64,000 nucleotides of DNA, taken from the NCBI GenBank assembly GCA_027923505.1, contig BROI01000021.1, forward strand, positions 62,001 through 126,000, written 5' to 3'. This DNA is from Mayamaea pseudoterrestris. Lineage: Eukaryota; Bacillariophyta; Bacillariophyceae; Sellaphorales; Sellaphoraceae. Made by a program: the position numbers and the translations under genes. The notes below the pieces were generated by a model. That model was not told where the DNA came from and did no database searches. It saw only the letters and a list, made by a program, of their open reading frames with translations. Every line of letters starts with the position of its first letter. Position 1 is the stretch's first letter. This document shows positions 19,748 to 29,515 of this stretch, piece after piece.

Positions 19748-22357
19748 CTAATAGTTATTGCCTTTCATTTTGCTCTGCTGACTGAATAGGCGAGCAATGT
19801 CGCTGCATGTTGTGGCCTGTTCAACAAGTTTATCCGGGCGACGCCGCTTAAATCGAGGGAAACGTAGCGCCACTCCACGCCCCTGATCGTCCTCGATGAG
19901 TCCTGCAGCGGCAGAATGCGCCTTACTCAAACTTAGATCAGCAAATGACACTTCGAATACCTCCAATGGCTTGAACCAGATGGGTGGAGTTTCGTTCGTT
20001 ACCACTATTGACGAGGGCGGTTGCCTAAGAAAACAATTTACTCGTTCATCCGGAATGTTAGCGTTGCATGATGCTACGTCGTCAGCAACATCCACGCCTG
20101 CCTCTTCGTCATGGTCTGCAACATCGATCACACGAGCATCTAACTCGGTCGCTATTCCATCCCCCAATGCTGTATTTTCGACAGCATCCAGGGTCGGCGG
20201 TGACTCAAAATTCATGTCTGGTGGATAAGGTGTGCCTCGAAAATAAAACTCACGCATGGCAGAGTACATGGCGTCTGTAAAGCTCATGCAACGCGATATG
20301 CTCCGATAGACTCCTTCCTCGTCATCATACACAGCCAGCAAGATTGGGGATAAAAACCCTTTTTGCGCCTTGCGCCCATTGCCAAACCAAGCACCGATGG
20401 GTACTACGTCGATTGTGTCCGCAAAAGCCCCGAGATAATCTTTCTTGACCTTCTTCCAAGTCTTGCTTCTGGTGCCACTCTCGTAAAGTGTGCCCAAACC
20501 AGACAACTTGAGCATCAGCCCTTCGGCGCCGTCATCGATAGATTTTTGCAATGTGATTTGTAGCTCTGGCTCCCGGAAACCGACAATGGTCGTTGATTTG
20601 GCAAACGTAAATCCCATTGTTGAGCAGAAACGACGTTTAAGAATAGATTGCCTCTCTTTCAGCGACAAATCGAGCAGTGACTGACCATTTAATGACATGA
20701 GATCAAAAGCGTATACACGGACAGCAATTCGCGTATCCTCTGATAGCTTCGTTCCTCGTCGTGTCGACAAATCCTGAAACGGAAGTAAGCGAAACCCATC
20801 ACTGCACCTTTCATCTGCAGCCACTCCAACAATTTCCGCGTCAATGATGAAGGAGTTCACATCATCCGATTTGGCTTCGAGCATGTACTGAACGGCGTCA
20901 GGATACTGAGCAGTATTTTCCAGCATGTTGCGACTGAAAAGCCTGATCGCCTTGCCGTCGTAGTGCGCCTGGCACCGAACTCCGTCATATTTGTACTCAG
21001 CCACTGCCGTGAGCAAGGTTCCATCTGTTGCCGTTAAAAACATTTCTATTTCTTTAAATGAATGCACAGGGTCTGCCAGCATGGGCTGTATGGGATAATT
21101 TATTTCAACAGAGCATTTGTCAACCGCGCAAGGCACTCCTCCAGTCAAAAGAGCAGCACTGACCTTGTCCAGACGAGGACAAATGTTGAAAACCTTTTCT
21201 AGACTCTTTGTTGGGTTGGGAAGCGCGACAAACTCCGAGTCCATTTCACTCCGAACCTGTTCCACTGCCGTCGCGAGTGCCACTAAAACCGTTTTAATGG
21301 TTGCACCCAGTCGCATGTTTCCAAGAAGAATTCTTACCAAGAATCGCATTTCCTCCTTGTCGCAAGCCCGACGCATAAGTTTGACTAGTAGCCCAAGGCG
21401 TTCCTTTTTACTACCCTTTCCGGCCGATACATTCGCAATGGCTCTCAGCTGCTCGTGCACTTTCAAAATACTCAGCGGTGCTTGCGGCTTGGTAAATGTC
21501 GTAAAGAATTGTTTTTGTCGAGTCGATAGAAACAAGGATGCAGCCACGTCACCCAAGTCGCCACTCTTGCGATAAACGTTACTTAGTTCCTGGCGTGAAA
21601 CACCAGTGACACTTTGAACAGCGGCCGAGACGGCTGATCCACTAACCTGTAAGATAATGGCATCATTTGCGTCATTCGAAGTTGCTGCATTCGATGATGA
21701 CGATGCTGAAAGCTTGCCAAGAATCAAGTCAATAGCTCGCACCAAAACGACTGCATCCTCCTGTCTATTCGTTCCGTCGTGAACGCCGCCAACGTGTTCA
21801 ATGATTTCTGTAAATAGCTTGATAAGTGCATTTGTCTTGACTGTGCGTTTTGTCGTTGCAATCATTTCAGCAAACGCGCCAGCAAGGATTGAAAATGGCA
21901 GCGAGGCCGAGGCGGAATGATACTTGTCGTCATCGTCCTCGGCTGCAGACATTTGTTTTTCTTGGCGAGCTTCCGCAGGCGTTGGCTTTTTATCAAGGTT
22001 GTTCGAAGCATGCATCGCAGATCGATCAATTGAAATCTCTGAATTGGGCTTAGCTCCAGCTTTTGGTCGTTTCGTTCCTTGCCGAGGTGAGAAGAACGAA
22101 AGAAGAGTGTTCTGGCACGGCGTATTCATCGTCTTGCGCTTTGAAGACGAGACCTGCGGAGAAGCTTCTGTATTCTTTTGAGGAGTCTGAAACGTTGACT
22201 TGCTTGCCGGTTGTTGCTGTGAGGTATTGTCATGTTGCTGCAAGTGAATTTCGACGGCTCGTTCCACCGATCCTCCGGCGGCATCAAGGAGCTCCAACGC
22301 TCGTGACGAGGAGACATTGCATATTGATTTAATTGTATCAGTCGTTTCACTACTCAT
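19748..22357 (-). CDS. LIG1: ATP-dependent DNA ligase I
   Basis: A single exon of 869 residues. It seals nicks, mainly between Okazaki fragments. N-terminal part: a UBA-like start (IKSICNVSSSRALELLDAAG), then a PCNA-binding PIP box QNTLLSFF (residues 82-89) in a basic, disordered stretch, as expected for a nuclear replicative ligase. Core: DNA-binding domain (SILKVHEQLRAIANVSAGKG..., RILLGNMRLGATIKTVL), then motif I EYKYDGVRCQAHY with the adenylated lysine at 456, motif III FIIDAEIVG, IIIa YAFDLMSLNG, IV EGLMLKLSG and V WKKVKKDYL. The C-terminal OB-fold is interrupted by an acidic insertion of about 60 residues after RGTPYPPDMN and resumes at PPIWFKPLEVFEVSFADL, ending in GVALRFPRFKRRRPDK. 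Convergent with ODC, 97 bp between stops. Confidence 0.95.
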   Translation of the reverse strand: MSSETTDTIKSICNVSSSRALELLDAAGGSVERAVEIHLQQHDNTSQQQPASKSTFQTPQKNTEASPQVSSSKRKTMNTPCQNTLLSFFSPRQGTKRPKAGAKPNSEISIDRSAMHASNNLDKKPTPAEARQEKQMSAAEDDDDKYHSASASLPFSILAGAFAEMIATTKRTVKTNALIKLFTEIIEHVGGVHDGTNRQEDAVVLVRAIDLILGKLSASSSSNAATSNDANDAIILQVSGSAVSAAVQSVTGVSRQELSNVYRKSGDLGDVAASLFLSTRQKQFFTTFTKPQAPLSILKVHEQLRAIANVSAGKGSKKERLGLLVKLMRRACDKEEMRFLVRILLGNMRLGATIKTVLVALATAVEQVRSEMDSEFVALPNPTKSLEKVFNICPRLDKVSAALLTGGVPCAVDKCSVEINYPIQPMLADPVHSFKEIEMFLTATDGTLLTAVAEYKYDGVRCQAHYDGKAIRLFSRNMLENTAQYPDAVQYMLEAKSDDVNSFIIDAEIVGVAADERCSDGFRLLPFQDLSTRRGTKLSEDTRIAVRVYAFDLMSLNGQSLLDLSLKERQSILKRRFCSTMGFTFAKSTTIVGFREPELQITLQKSIDDGAEGLMLKLSGLGTLYESGTRSKTWKKVKKDYLGAFADTIDVVPIGAWFGNGRKAQKGFLSPILLAVYDDEEGVYRSISRCMSFTDAMYSAMREFYFRGTPYPPDMNFESPPTLDAVENTALGDGIATELDARVIDVADHDEEAGVDVADDVASCNANIPDERVNCFLRQPPSSIVVTNETPPIWFKPLEVFEVSFADLSLSKAHSAAAGLIEDDQGRGVALRFPRFKRRRPDKLVEQATTCSDIARLFSQQSKMKGNNY

Positions 22358-22798
22358 GGCCTTTTAGTGATCCGACGACTCACTGGAAACAATCGGCTCG
22401 AGACTGACGCAGACATTCTTGCCATGGTGCATCGCGCATGGACGGGACGAGTTCTGATCTTTCGATCGAAATGCAGTGATGATGCGACATCTGCTACGGG
22501 ACATTCGCAAGCGTTCTGATACCATTACCAGACCTTTCCTTTCTGTTTGTTTACTGATATTATAGCCGGATAATACATTTTGAAAGCTCGATGGCGCAGT
22601 CTATCGTCACTATAGCTGCAGCAGATATAGACAGAAATCATACTGTCATTTGCGTAATGGGCCTGGATCGTCATTGAATCTCACTTGATGCCCACCAACA
22701 GATACCGGTACATTCGTAAGAGCAAATATATCTGTTATGCTGAAAAAACGCAAAACAAACATTCCTTACTATGATGATGCACCATGAACATATTAGTG
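22358..22798. other. Intergenic, promoter side of LIG1
   Basis: No gene supported. It lies upstream of LIG1 (minus strand) and downstream of the M28 peptidase (minus strand). I see no strong motif beyond A/T-rich stretches near 22560-22580 and 22720-22760. Confidence 0.4.
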
Positions 22799-24739
22799 CT
22801 ACTGCCCGCTGTAGCGACCAATGCGCAAGCTGCAGTAACGGTTATACCGTTGCTGGAGTCTATTTTGAAACAATCTGTTTTCCTTGGAATAAATTGGACT
22901 CACACATTTATTGGCAAGAGTGGTTGTGTAGCATTCGCTGGTGCTGCTGCTGCATTGGCAAGTCGTGCGAATAATCTTGAGACAGCTTGAAACAAGGTTC
23001 ACTTCAGCTCCGGCCAACTCGGCCACCGTTCCGAGCGTCGTTTGAACAACGTTCAAACCAAAACGGAAATCATCTTCGCTGTATGTGGAGTACACATCTG
23101 TTGCTTTATGCCAATTAGGTTGGGAGCCCTGCCCAATCCCTGCGATGCGCTCATTCTCCCGAACACTCACTGATGCCGTGTAATCCACAAAGCACATGGA
23201 ATCTGTCGACGACATCTTGTCGCCCACAGTAGCATTATACCATTGAGCATAGTCGGCATTGCCGGTTTTCAGAGCGTAAGCCAATTCTTGCGACTGTTTC
23301 TTAAAGACGGAAGAGCCTGAGCCAACGTATTCAATGTTCAGATCTGCGTCCGGACTTTGCTCAACTTGCACGGGCAGTCCATGGTCAAAGAGAATCTGAT
23401 CATGCTGTATCAATCCCAGCCACGTTGGCTCTGGATACAAGCCCGATCCTACTGGACTTTCCTTTCCCCGAATCGCTTTTCTCTGCTGCGCGTACGCAAA
23501 ACTTCCATTTAAACCAGTTTCTTCATTGTTCCAAAACAAAAGACGAATAGAGACTTGCGTGGTAACGTCATTCATAGCCAAGGTCCTGGCCATTTCCAGA
23601 AGCAACGAGCAACCCGAAGCGTCGTCATTCGCGGCCCCGCCACCACCACGCCCATCCAAGTGTGCCGACACAAGAAACATGCGATCTGGAAAGGTAGTGC
23701 CAACCTTTGTAACATACATACTGTCGCGCGCCCTGCCAGAGTAAGTGTATGGCTCACGCTTCACTTGATAGCCATATCCTGTTAAAGTTTGCTCGACCCA
23801 AGCAGCGGCCTTGAAGTAGCTGGTGGAGCCTTGAGTGCGGTCGCCAAAGTTCGAGAGAGTTTGTATGTTGTATTTGAACCTGGTCAGATCTAGTCGGTCG
23901 ACAATCATTTGTGCATGGAGTTTTGGATTGGATGTATCGACCGCGAGACGAGACGAAAGAAGGCGAGAGGTAGCGAGCGATGACTTTTTGGCAAGTCGAA
24001 AATTGTCAGCACTCTTCCTTGTTTTGCTCAATTGGATGTTCAATTGATCAATTGATACTAGGGCATTGACCGTTCCTTGGCTGCAATATCCAATTATCCG
24101 CAGCGAATGCTCTCCTGCGCTGATTGCGAGTTTTTGCATGGATCGAAAGTTCTTCCAGTCAGAGTCGACATTATATTCATCCACCAATACTTGTCCGAGA
24201 AAATCATATGGCGCCTGTCCAATTGTAATATCGTCCAATCGCATCAAGACTTGACAGACAATCGGACTTGTCGGTTTATTAATAGCGCTTGAAGTGACTT
24301 CGATGCGATACCTCAATTGGACGACAATGCTAGCATCGTGTTCCGAGACGAGCGGAATAGAGACGGGCTCGGAGTAAGTTGCACCATGTCCTCCAGGACC
24401 TTCTACAGATAACAGGATTTGGCGATGAACACCCTTGTCGTTTATCGCTTCGTTGTCACCTCGCCGAAAGCCCAAAGTGTCGTATCCGTCGATGCTCGCA
24501 AGAATTACCGGTAGAACGTTGCCGTCGACGTTTGAACCATGATGGTTTGGGTGATTATAGTTCCAATCGGATGCTTGGGTCAACCAGTAGTAGCAACCGA
24601 CTATGATTGACACGAAGATATGAATTGAAATAACCAAGATCCAAATCGCTCGAGGTGATGGCGCCGCTGCGCGCAGCTGCGGCGTGGACGTTGTCTCCAC
24701 ATTCACTGTCAATTCGGCCTTCGCTTTACCATCCATCAT
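22799..24739 (-). CDS. Membrane-anchored M28 family metallopeptidase
   Basis: 646 residues. A cytosolic N-terminus of about 28 residues precedes one membrane segment (AIWILVISIHIFVSIIVGCYY), giving a type II topology with the catalytic domain in the lumen or outside. The M28 zinc motifs are seen: SAHLDGRG with H360 and D362, NDDASG (371-376), and FWNNEETGL with E406-E407; a late His lies in PNWHKATDVYSTYSEDD. M28 enzymes are co-catalytic two-zinc aminopeptidases or carboxypeptidases; substrate cannot be told. The region before the catalytic domain (residues 80-260) looks like a beta-sandwich with Ser/Thr-rich loops. The last 50 residues, after TVAELAGAEVNLVS, are Cys- and basic-rich and look unlike the family; a missed 3' intron or a different true stop is possible. 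Confidence 0.85.
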   Translation of the reverse strand: MMDGKAKAELTVNVETTSTPQLRAAAPSPRAIWILVISIHIFVSIIVGCYYWLTQASDWNYNHPNHHGSNVDGNVLPVILASIDGYDTLGFRRGDNEAINDKGVHRQILLSVEGPGGHGATYSEPVSIPLVSEHDASIVVQLRYRIEVTSSAINKPTSPIVCQVLMRLDDITIGQAPYDFLGQVLVDEYNVDSDWKNFRSMQKLAISAGEHSLRIIGYCSQGTVNALVSIDQLNIQLSKTRKSADNFRLAKKSSLATSRLLSSRLAVDTSNPKLHAQMIVDRLDLTRFKYNIQTLSNFGDRTQGSTSYFKAAAWVEQTLTGYGYQVKREPYTYSGRARDSMYVTKVGTTFPDRMFLVSAHLDGRGGGGAANDDASGCSLLLEMARTLAMNDVTTQVSIRLLFWNNEETGLNGSFAYAQQRKAIRGKESPVGSGLYPEPTWLGLIQHDQILFDHGLPVQVEQSPDADLNIEYVGSGSSVFKKQSQELAYALKTGNADYAQWYNATVGDKMSSTDSMCFVDYTASVSVRENERIAGIGQGSQPNWHKATDVYSTYSEDDFRFGLNVVQTTLGTVAELAGAEVNLVSSCLKIIRTTCQCSSSTSECYTTTLANKCVSPIYSKENRLFQNRLQQRYNRYCSLRIGRYSGQ

Positions 24740-25067
24740 GGTGGCAGATTCCAGCTCTCGTATCGTAAGTATTAAAGCTTTACTGTTAATGTCGTCGTTA
24801 ACCAGGACCGAACTTGGGGCACATGGAGGTCACAGTCAATCGAAAATCGAACCAGTGAGTCATTCAGTATTTCGCAAGGATGAAAAGAACGATGAGACAT
24901 TTTTTTCATTATTTAGTCGTGTCAATTCATTCTCGGCTTCGAAACCGTCCATCGCGAGCGGCGGACTTTTCTTTTGATATGTCAGAGTTTACTACTACAC
25001 TGCTACACTACTACATGGAGAATAGACTGGGTTGCTTTTGGTCCAATTAACGAATTCAGATCACTAA
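24740..25067. other. Divergent promoter region, M28 peptidase / pseudouridine synthase
   Basis: 328 bp between two start codons on opposite strands. No core promoter motif stands out. There is a short direct repeat CTACTACACTGCTACACTACTACA around 24990-25015. Confidence 0.4.
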
Positions 25068-26696
25068 TTGATGACTGGCAATCAAGATCAAGCACTCTCA
25101 GTCAACTGCCGTCACGTCGATGATTCGGATTCTGTACTACACGTATCGGCTGTCCAACAGCCAGTCTGCAGTCACTGCCACAACAAAGAATGTAGTCTAT
25201 GTTTGAGTTATCGTGGCGTTGATCGCACGAAGCATTTCACGACCGAGGGGGCGCTGCTCAACGACGATCACGCAAATGCTCGCACCATGCTCTACGAGAC
25301 ACCGCCGCCCATTGCGTCTAAACAAAGTCATCGTAATAAAAAGACGAAGAAGGAATTGATGGTTGAAGAAATATCTATTCTTGCACTTTCTAAACCTCCT
25401 TGGGAATACAGGGATGAGGCGACTGGCATACGAGTGCCACCCTGCACGACGCGAGTGCTTCGCTGTCACGCAAAGCCGAATTGGAACGATCAGCCTCTAT
25501 TGAAGGTTCTTCAAGCCGAGTTTATCGACTTTTCAAGACCCGAAGAACTAGAAAAAATACTTCACTTTAAACTGCTGCGCGTTAACGGAAAATCATTGGA
25601 CGCGACTGATGCAACAACGTTCCGGTTGAAAAGTGGAGATCTACTCAGTCGCATCCTCCATTGGCATGAGGCACCTGTCATTGTTCCTGCTCGTATTGAC
25701 ATTCAACGAGTCACTCTCCCATCTACCATTGTTTCCGACTATCAGCTCAACAAGAACAGCGCCGTTTACGTATGCGACAAGCCTTCGAGTGTGCCGGTGC
25801 ATCCTGCTGGGCCATATTTTTCCAACACGCTCACTCTAATGCTGGAAGCGCAAGAAAATCTTCAACCTGCATCACTCATTCCGCTCCATCGAACAGACCG
25901 TGTGACTAGTGGCTTGACACTTCTTTGTAACGATCCGAAAATTTCTCGCATCTTTCATCTATCGTTTTCCAAAACAGGTTTTGTTCGAAAACTCTACATC
26001 GCCAAGGTTAAAGGTCGATTTAATGTTGCCGCAAAAGGTGTTGATACGCTGTTCGAAAATAAGAATATTGGAGAGTATAGATGGGATGAAGCATGCGAAA
26101 CTGTCGAGGTTTTGGCGCCAGTTGAGACTGTTGACCCGGCAAATGGACTTCGGGCGATCACGAGCAGAGGGAAACCAGCGAGAAGCGTTTTTCGGCTGAT
26201 CCATTACGAGTCAAGTGAGGACGCTTCTTACCTTGCGTGCTATCCCATTTCTGGCAGGAACCATCAACTGCGAGTACACTTGAGCTGGTTGGGATATCCA
26301 ATTATTGGTGATGTGCAATACGGAGGGGTATCCCAAGGAGTTAGTATAAACCACTCCGCATGTTCGTTGCTGAGTAATGCATGTTGTGCATCGCACAGTT
26401 GCCTCCCCGGGCTTTCAGTAGATGACATCAACTCGGCTAAGTTGGCTTGCGCCCGATGCAATGGAGGCAAGGAAGCCATTTTGCAGTCACTTACTCCGGC
26501 GCAATTGTTGTGCGACGGACATGCAATCCATCTACATGCACTTCGGTACAAGGTTGATTTGATAAGACCAACAGGTTTCAATGCTACTATCGGAACTGCG
26601 ACTGTTGAATTTAAAGTTGCTCTTCCTTCTTGGGCAAAGGATTTAGAATTTTCTAACATTGAATGGCTCAAACCGAGCGCCATTGATGCAGACTGA
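25068..26696 (+). CDS. RluA-family RNA pseudouridine synthase
   Basis: 542 residues, single exon. Catalytic box LHRTDRVTSGL with the nucleophilic Asp at 277, followed by RKLYIAKVKG and the RluA C-terminal box ISGRNHQLRVHLSWLGYPII with GDVQYGG. An S4-like segment (ILHFKLLRVNGKSLDATDAT) precedes it, so the layout is S4 plus RluA. The motif CDKPSSVPVHPAGPYFSNTL is closest to the eukaryotic Rib2/Pus9/RPUSD group, which modify tRNA U32 or rRNA/mRNA. The N-terminus has a zinc-knuckle-like CSHCHNKECSLC (spacing 2-4-2), and the C-terminal part has further Cys pairs (CCASHSC, CARC), unusual for the family. No clear organelle presequence. Its stop lies 8 bp from that of the neighbouring PPR gene. Confidence 0.88.
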   Translation: MMTGNQDQALSVNCRHVDDSDSVLHVSAVQQPVCSHCHNKECSLCLSYRGVDRTKHFTTEGALLNDDHANARTMLYETPPPIASKQSHRNKKTKKELMVEEISILALSKPPWEYRDEATGIRVPPCTTRVLRCHAKPNWNDQPLLKVLQAEFIDFSRPEELEKILHFKLLRVNGKSLDATDATTFRLKSGDLLSRILHWHEAPVIVPARIDIQRVTLPSTIVSDYQLNKNSAVYVCDKPSSVPVHPAGPYFSNTLTLMLEAQENLQPASLIPLHRTDRVTSGLTLLCNDPKISRIFHLSFSKTGFVRKLYIAKVKGRFNVAAKGVDTLFENKNIGEYRWDEACETVEVLAPVETVDPANGLRAITSRGKPARSVFRLIHYESSEDASYLACYPISGRNHQLRVHLSWLGYPIIGDVQYGGVSQGVSINHSACSLLSNACCASHSCLPGLSVDDINSAKLACARCNGGKEAILQSLTPAQLLCDGHAIHLHALRYKVDLIRPTGFNATIGTATVEFKVALPSWAKDLEFSNIEWLKPSAIDAD

Positions 26697-26704
26697 CAGG
26701 TCTT

Positions 26705-29242
26705 TTACTCCAATATAATTCTGACTCTTTTCTCACCGACGCGTCGTTTATCATTCTGGTCGTACTTTACGCATTCGACGTATAGAAGAGACTCATATGT
26801 TCCGAGCAACTGGGTGAACTGAGACGCTAACCGAGCCGCTGGGGACTTCTTCATCGTTTCTCGTACTCTCACCCGCTTCCCCGAGAGGAAACAGTTTAGA
26901 GCAGTTTCATCTGGAGCCAGTTTTTCCTTTTGCATAGCATATACAAGGCGCAAACCAATATCGGGTCTACCGGCCCGGCCGGCAACGTAAAGCAAACCGT
27001 GATACGCAGCAACGAGATTCTTTCCTTTGCTACGCTGAATTGAAGGAGGACTACTTCGGGGTCGTCGCTCGTATTCCAAACAATCTTTTCGGATCTCATT
27101 CTTCCATGCTGCAAGGGCATCCTTGATGTTCGCTCCAAAGCATCGAAGCATGGCGTTGACAAAGCGTCCGTCAGCTGGGATTTTATTTACTGCAGCTGTA
27201 CGATAGAGCCTAATAGCTGCAGTTGACCCACAGCCACCATGTTGCAATGCCGATGCCATTAGACAGTAGAACTGCGCATCAAACTGAGGAACAGAAACAT
27301 GTTTCAATGTTCGAGCACTAGTGATGCATTCTAGAATATTCATTGTTAATTCAGAACACGTGAAGCCATCGACAAGTCTCGTGAACTCTCGGGCAGCAGC
27401 GGGCGTTACATCAGTGTTTGCACCAGCGACAGCAGCGGGCGTTACATCAGTGTTTGCATTAGCGACCGAAGCCGTCGATATACTAGCACATCGAATATTA
27501 ACTACAGTGCCAGCATCCACCCGCGCACTGCTGGCAATCGCCCCAAGAAACACCTTCCATATACGCAAATCGCCACTGCCTGCAGCGAAGCGCGCAAACA
27601 GAAAGCATGCACTGGAAGCATCGCCCAGTCTGCCAAAGTTAGTAAGTGCAGCGCGAAAATACGACGATGAACAGTCGGTCCACGAGTGTCCTCGAATTTC
27701 CACCTGTTTTAACAATCTCGTCAGTTGAGAAGCAGTAGAACAAAGCCCCATCATGATTGTGTACGTATATGACTCCTGGTTCAATCCTGGGAAGTTGAGC
27801 ATGATTGAGTAAAGTTCCCATGCCTCCCTCCGCCACCGTTCGGACAAGGGCGATGAAGACGTAGCATCCCGCGCTATTTCGATTTCTATCATTTGCTTGT
27901 AGCCATCCAAGAGAACATTGAAGTGCCGTGACGACGGCTTGACCATGCGCAGAGCTTCACCGGAAGTCCCTCGAACGACCGACTGCAAAGTAGGTAGCAT
28001 GTACACGTCGAACAATCGGCGAGCAGCCGTGAGTTCTCCTGCCCTTGTCAATCGCAGCAAATAGGCAGCAAAAGCATCCGATGCAATATTATTGGAGTTT
28101 GAAGAGACGAAACTATCAAGTATGGCCTCCATCTTGTCATTTTGACCTGTTCGGGCCAATGGCACGATAATCCAGTCGACTGAGTAGCGATCTGGTGTAA
28201 CCGATGAGTCCTCTTCTATTTCTTTCCACAAATCGAGCATTTCCTTGTCAGCAGTCTTGCCTTTTTTTGCCAGCAGACGCAATCGAGCATTGTACGCGAA
28301 AATGTTGGGTGGAAGCTTCTGCAATTGCATTTCGCCCCAAAGCGAATCAGCGAGTGAAACGTTGCCTACGGATGCTGCAGCCTGTAGAACCGTCGCGAAA
28401 GAAACGACGTTTGGCTCCAACCCAAGCTTGCTCAGGGTTTCGTTTCTTTGCAGTAGCCACTGAGATGCGTCATGGAGCAAGGCGGCTCGACTGGTCGCTC
28501 GCACTGTCATTGTCTTGCGCCGGTCTGGCGAAACATCGGACGCCGTTTCGCACAAGGCGGCTAACAAGATATTGAAAGAAACCACACTCATTGATAGCCG
28601 ATGGGCTATTGCTTTTGATCCAAAGTCTAACACTGTATCTTGTAGCAATTGGATTTTGCCCGCACGACGGAGGGATCCGCAAATGGCATCCTGCGTCTGA
28701 TACGAGACGGTTGCATTTGCATTGGAAACCATGCTAAGCGCGAGTTTACTCAATCCTGTCATGGCTGCAGCGCAAGCGGCTCGTTCCAATGTGCAAATGT
28801 CAGTAATGTTGCTGTATTTCAACCACCAAGTTTCAAGTTGTCTACCAGCTCGGGAGACTTGCTGCGAATTGCGTGCCGATGTAAGACTTCCCAGGGCGTC
28901 GAGAAGCATTGTGTCGTCGGCTCGAGTCTTTTGCAGGCCGTTCACAATCCACTGCAACTGTTTCCTTCGATTGTATTGCTGATTGTTATTTGGTGACGAA
29001 GACAATGAAGACGAGTAGAAAGGTTTCTCATAGTGATCGTCTTGATTCATTCGGAGCAAGGAGGATTTTATTAATGGACGATGCCTACCGGTAGTAGAAA
29101 CTATTGCTGGAACAAGAGCCTGTGAGATTCCAACGAGCAGTAGACAGAAATGTCTCAGCGGTCGTCTATATATTGATGTAGTCATCCTATACCGGTATAT
29201 CATCCAGGCTCTGGTGATTTGCCATGAAGTCGACAGTTTCAT
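26705..29242 (-). CDS. Pentatricopeptide repeat (PPR) protein, probably organellar
   Basis: Up to 845 residues. The middle has PPR-type helical pairs, clearest at NVVSFATVLQAAASVGNVSL followed by IFAYNARLRLLAKKGK, and again at SRHFNVLLDGYKQM and ESYTYTIMMGLCS. PPR proteins bind organelle RNA for editing, cleavage or stability. The start at 29242 is the first ATG, but the ATG at 29185 (MTTSIYRRPLRHFCLLLVGI) would place a signal peptide directly at the N-terminus, ending SQA-LVP, which resembles the diatom plastid-type cleavage site; I favour 29185. No DYW or SMR domain is present. A 36-bp tandem duplication in the frame encodes a 12-residue repeat (ANTDVTPAA). Confidence 0.8.
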   Translation of the reverse strand: MKLSTSWQITRAWMIYRYRMTTSIYRRPLRHFCLLLVGISQALVPAIVSTTGRHRPLIKSSLLRMNQDDHYEKPFYSSSLSSSPNNNQQYNRRKQLQWIVNGLQKTRADDTMLLDALGSLTSARNSQQVSRAGRQLETWWLKYSNITDICTLERAACAAAMTGLSKLALSMVSNANATVSYQTQDAICGSLRRAGKIQLLQDTVLDFGSKAIAHRLSMSVVSFNILLAALCETASDVSPDRRKTMTVRATSRAALLHDASQWLLQRNETLSKLGLEPNVVSFATVLQAAASVGNVSLADSLWGEMQLQKLPPNIFAYNARLRLLAKKGKTADKEMLDLWKEIEEDSSVTPDRYSVDWIIVPLARTGQNDKMEAILDSFVSSNSNNIASDAFAAYLLRLTRAGELTAARRLFDVYMLPTLQSVVRGTSGEALRMVKPSSRHFNVLLDGYKQMIEIEIARDATSSSPLSERWRREAWELYSIMLNFPGLNQESYTYTIMMGLCSTASQLTRLLKQVEIRGHSWTDCSSSYFRAALTNFGRLGDASSACFLFARFAAGSGDLRIWKVFLGAIASSARVDAGTVVNIRCASISTASVANANTDVTPAAVAGANTDVTPAAAREFTRLVDGFTCSELTMNILECITSARTLKHVSVPQFDAQFYCLMASALQHGGCGSTAAIRLYRTAAVNKIPADGRFVNAMLRCFGANIKDALAAWKNEIRKDCLEYERRPRSSPPSIQRSKGKNLVAAYHGLLYVAGRAGRPDIGLRLVYAMQKEKLAPDETALNCFLSGKRVRVRETMKKSPAARLASQFTQLLGTYESLLYVECVKYDQNDKRRVGEKRVRIILE
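27395..27466 (-). repeat. 36-bp tandem duplication inside the PPR gene
   Basis: Two adjacent 36-bp units (27395-27430, 27431-27466) differ at two bases near the right end (CACC versus CATT). Because the unit is a multiple of three the frame is kept and 12 residues are repeated. Confidence 0.9.
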
Positions 29243-29515
29243 CCCTCATCGTCGAGATCAGACAGATCTTGAAGTCGCACTTGTTACCAGTGTGACGCGT
29301 GTTGGGCAATAGTTAAGGACACTAACAACAAAACGTCATTCGCTGTCAATGACCATTTCTTGTTTCAGGGTTAAATAAAACCAGTCGTTTCACAGAAAAA
29401 TGTTGATCGGGCATCAGCATGATGTCGGCAACCATGAACATTTTCCCTACTTTTTCTCCTCGATCGGCTGCTGGCACTGCTCGAAAGATTTCTACTGCTA
29501 TATTCGTCTATCGGT

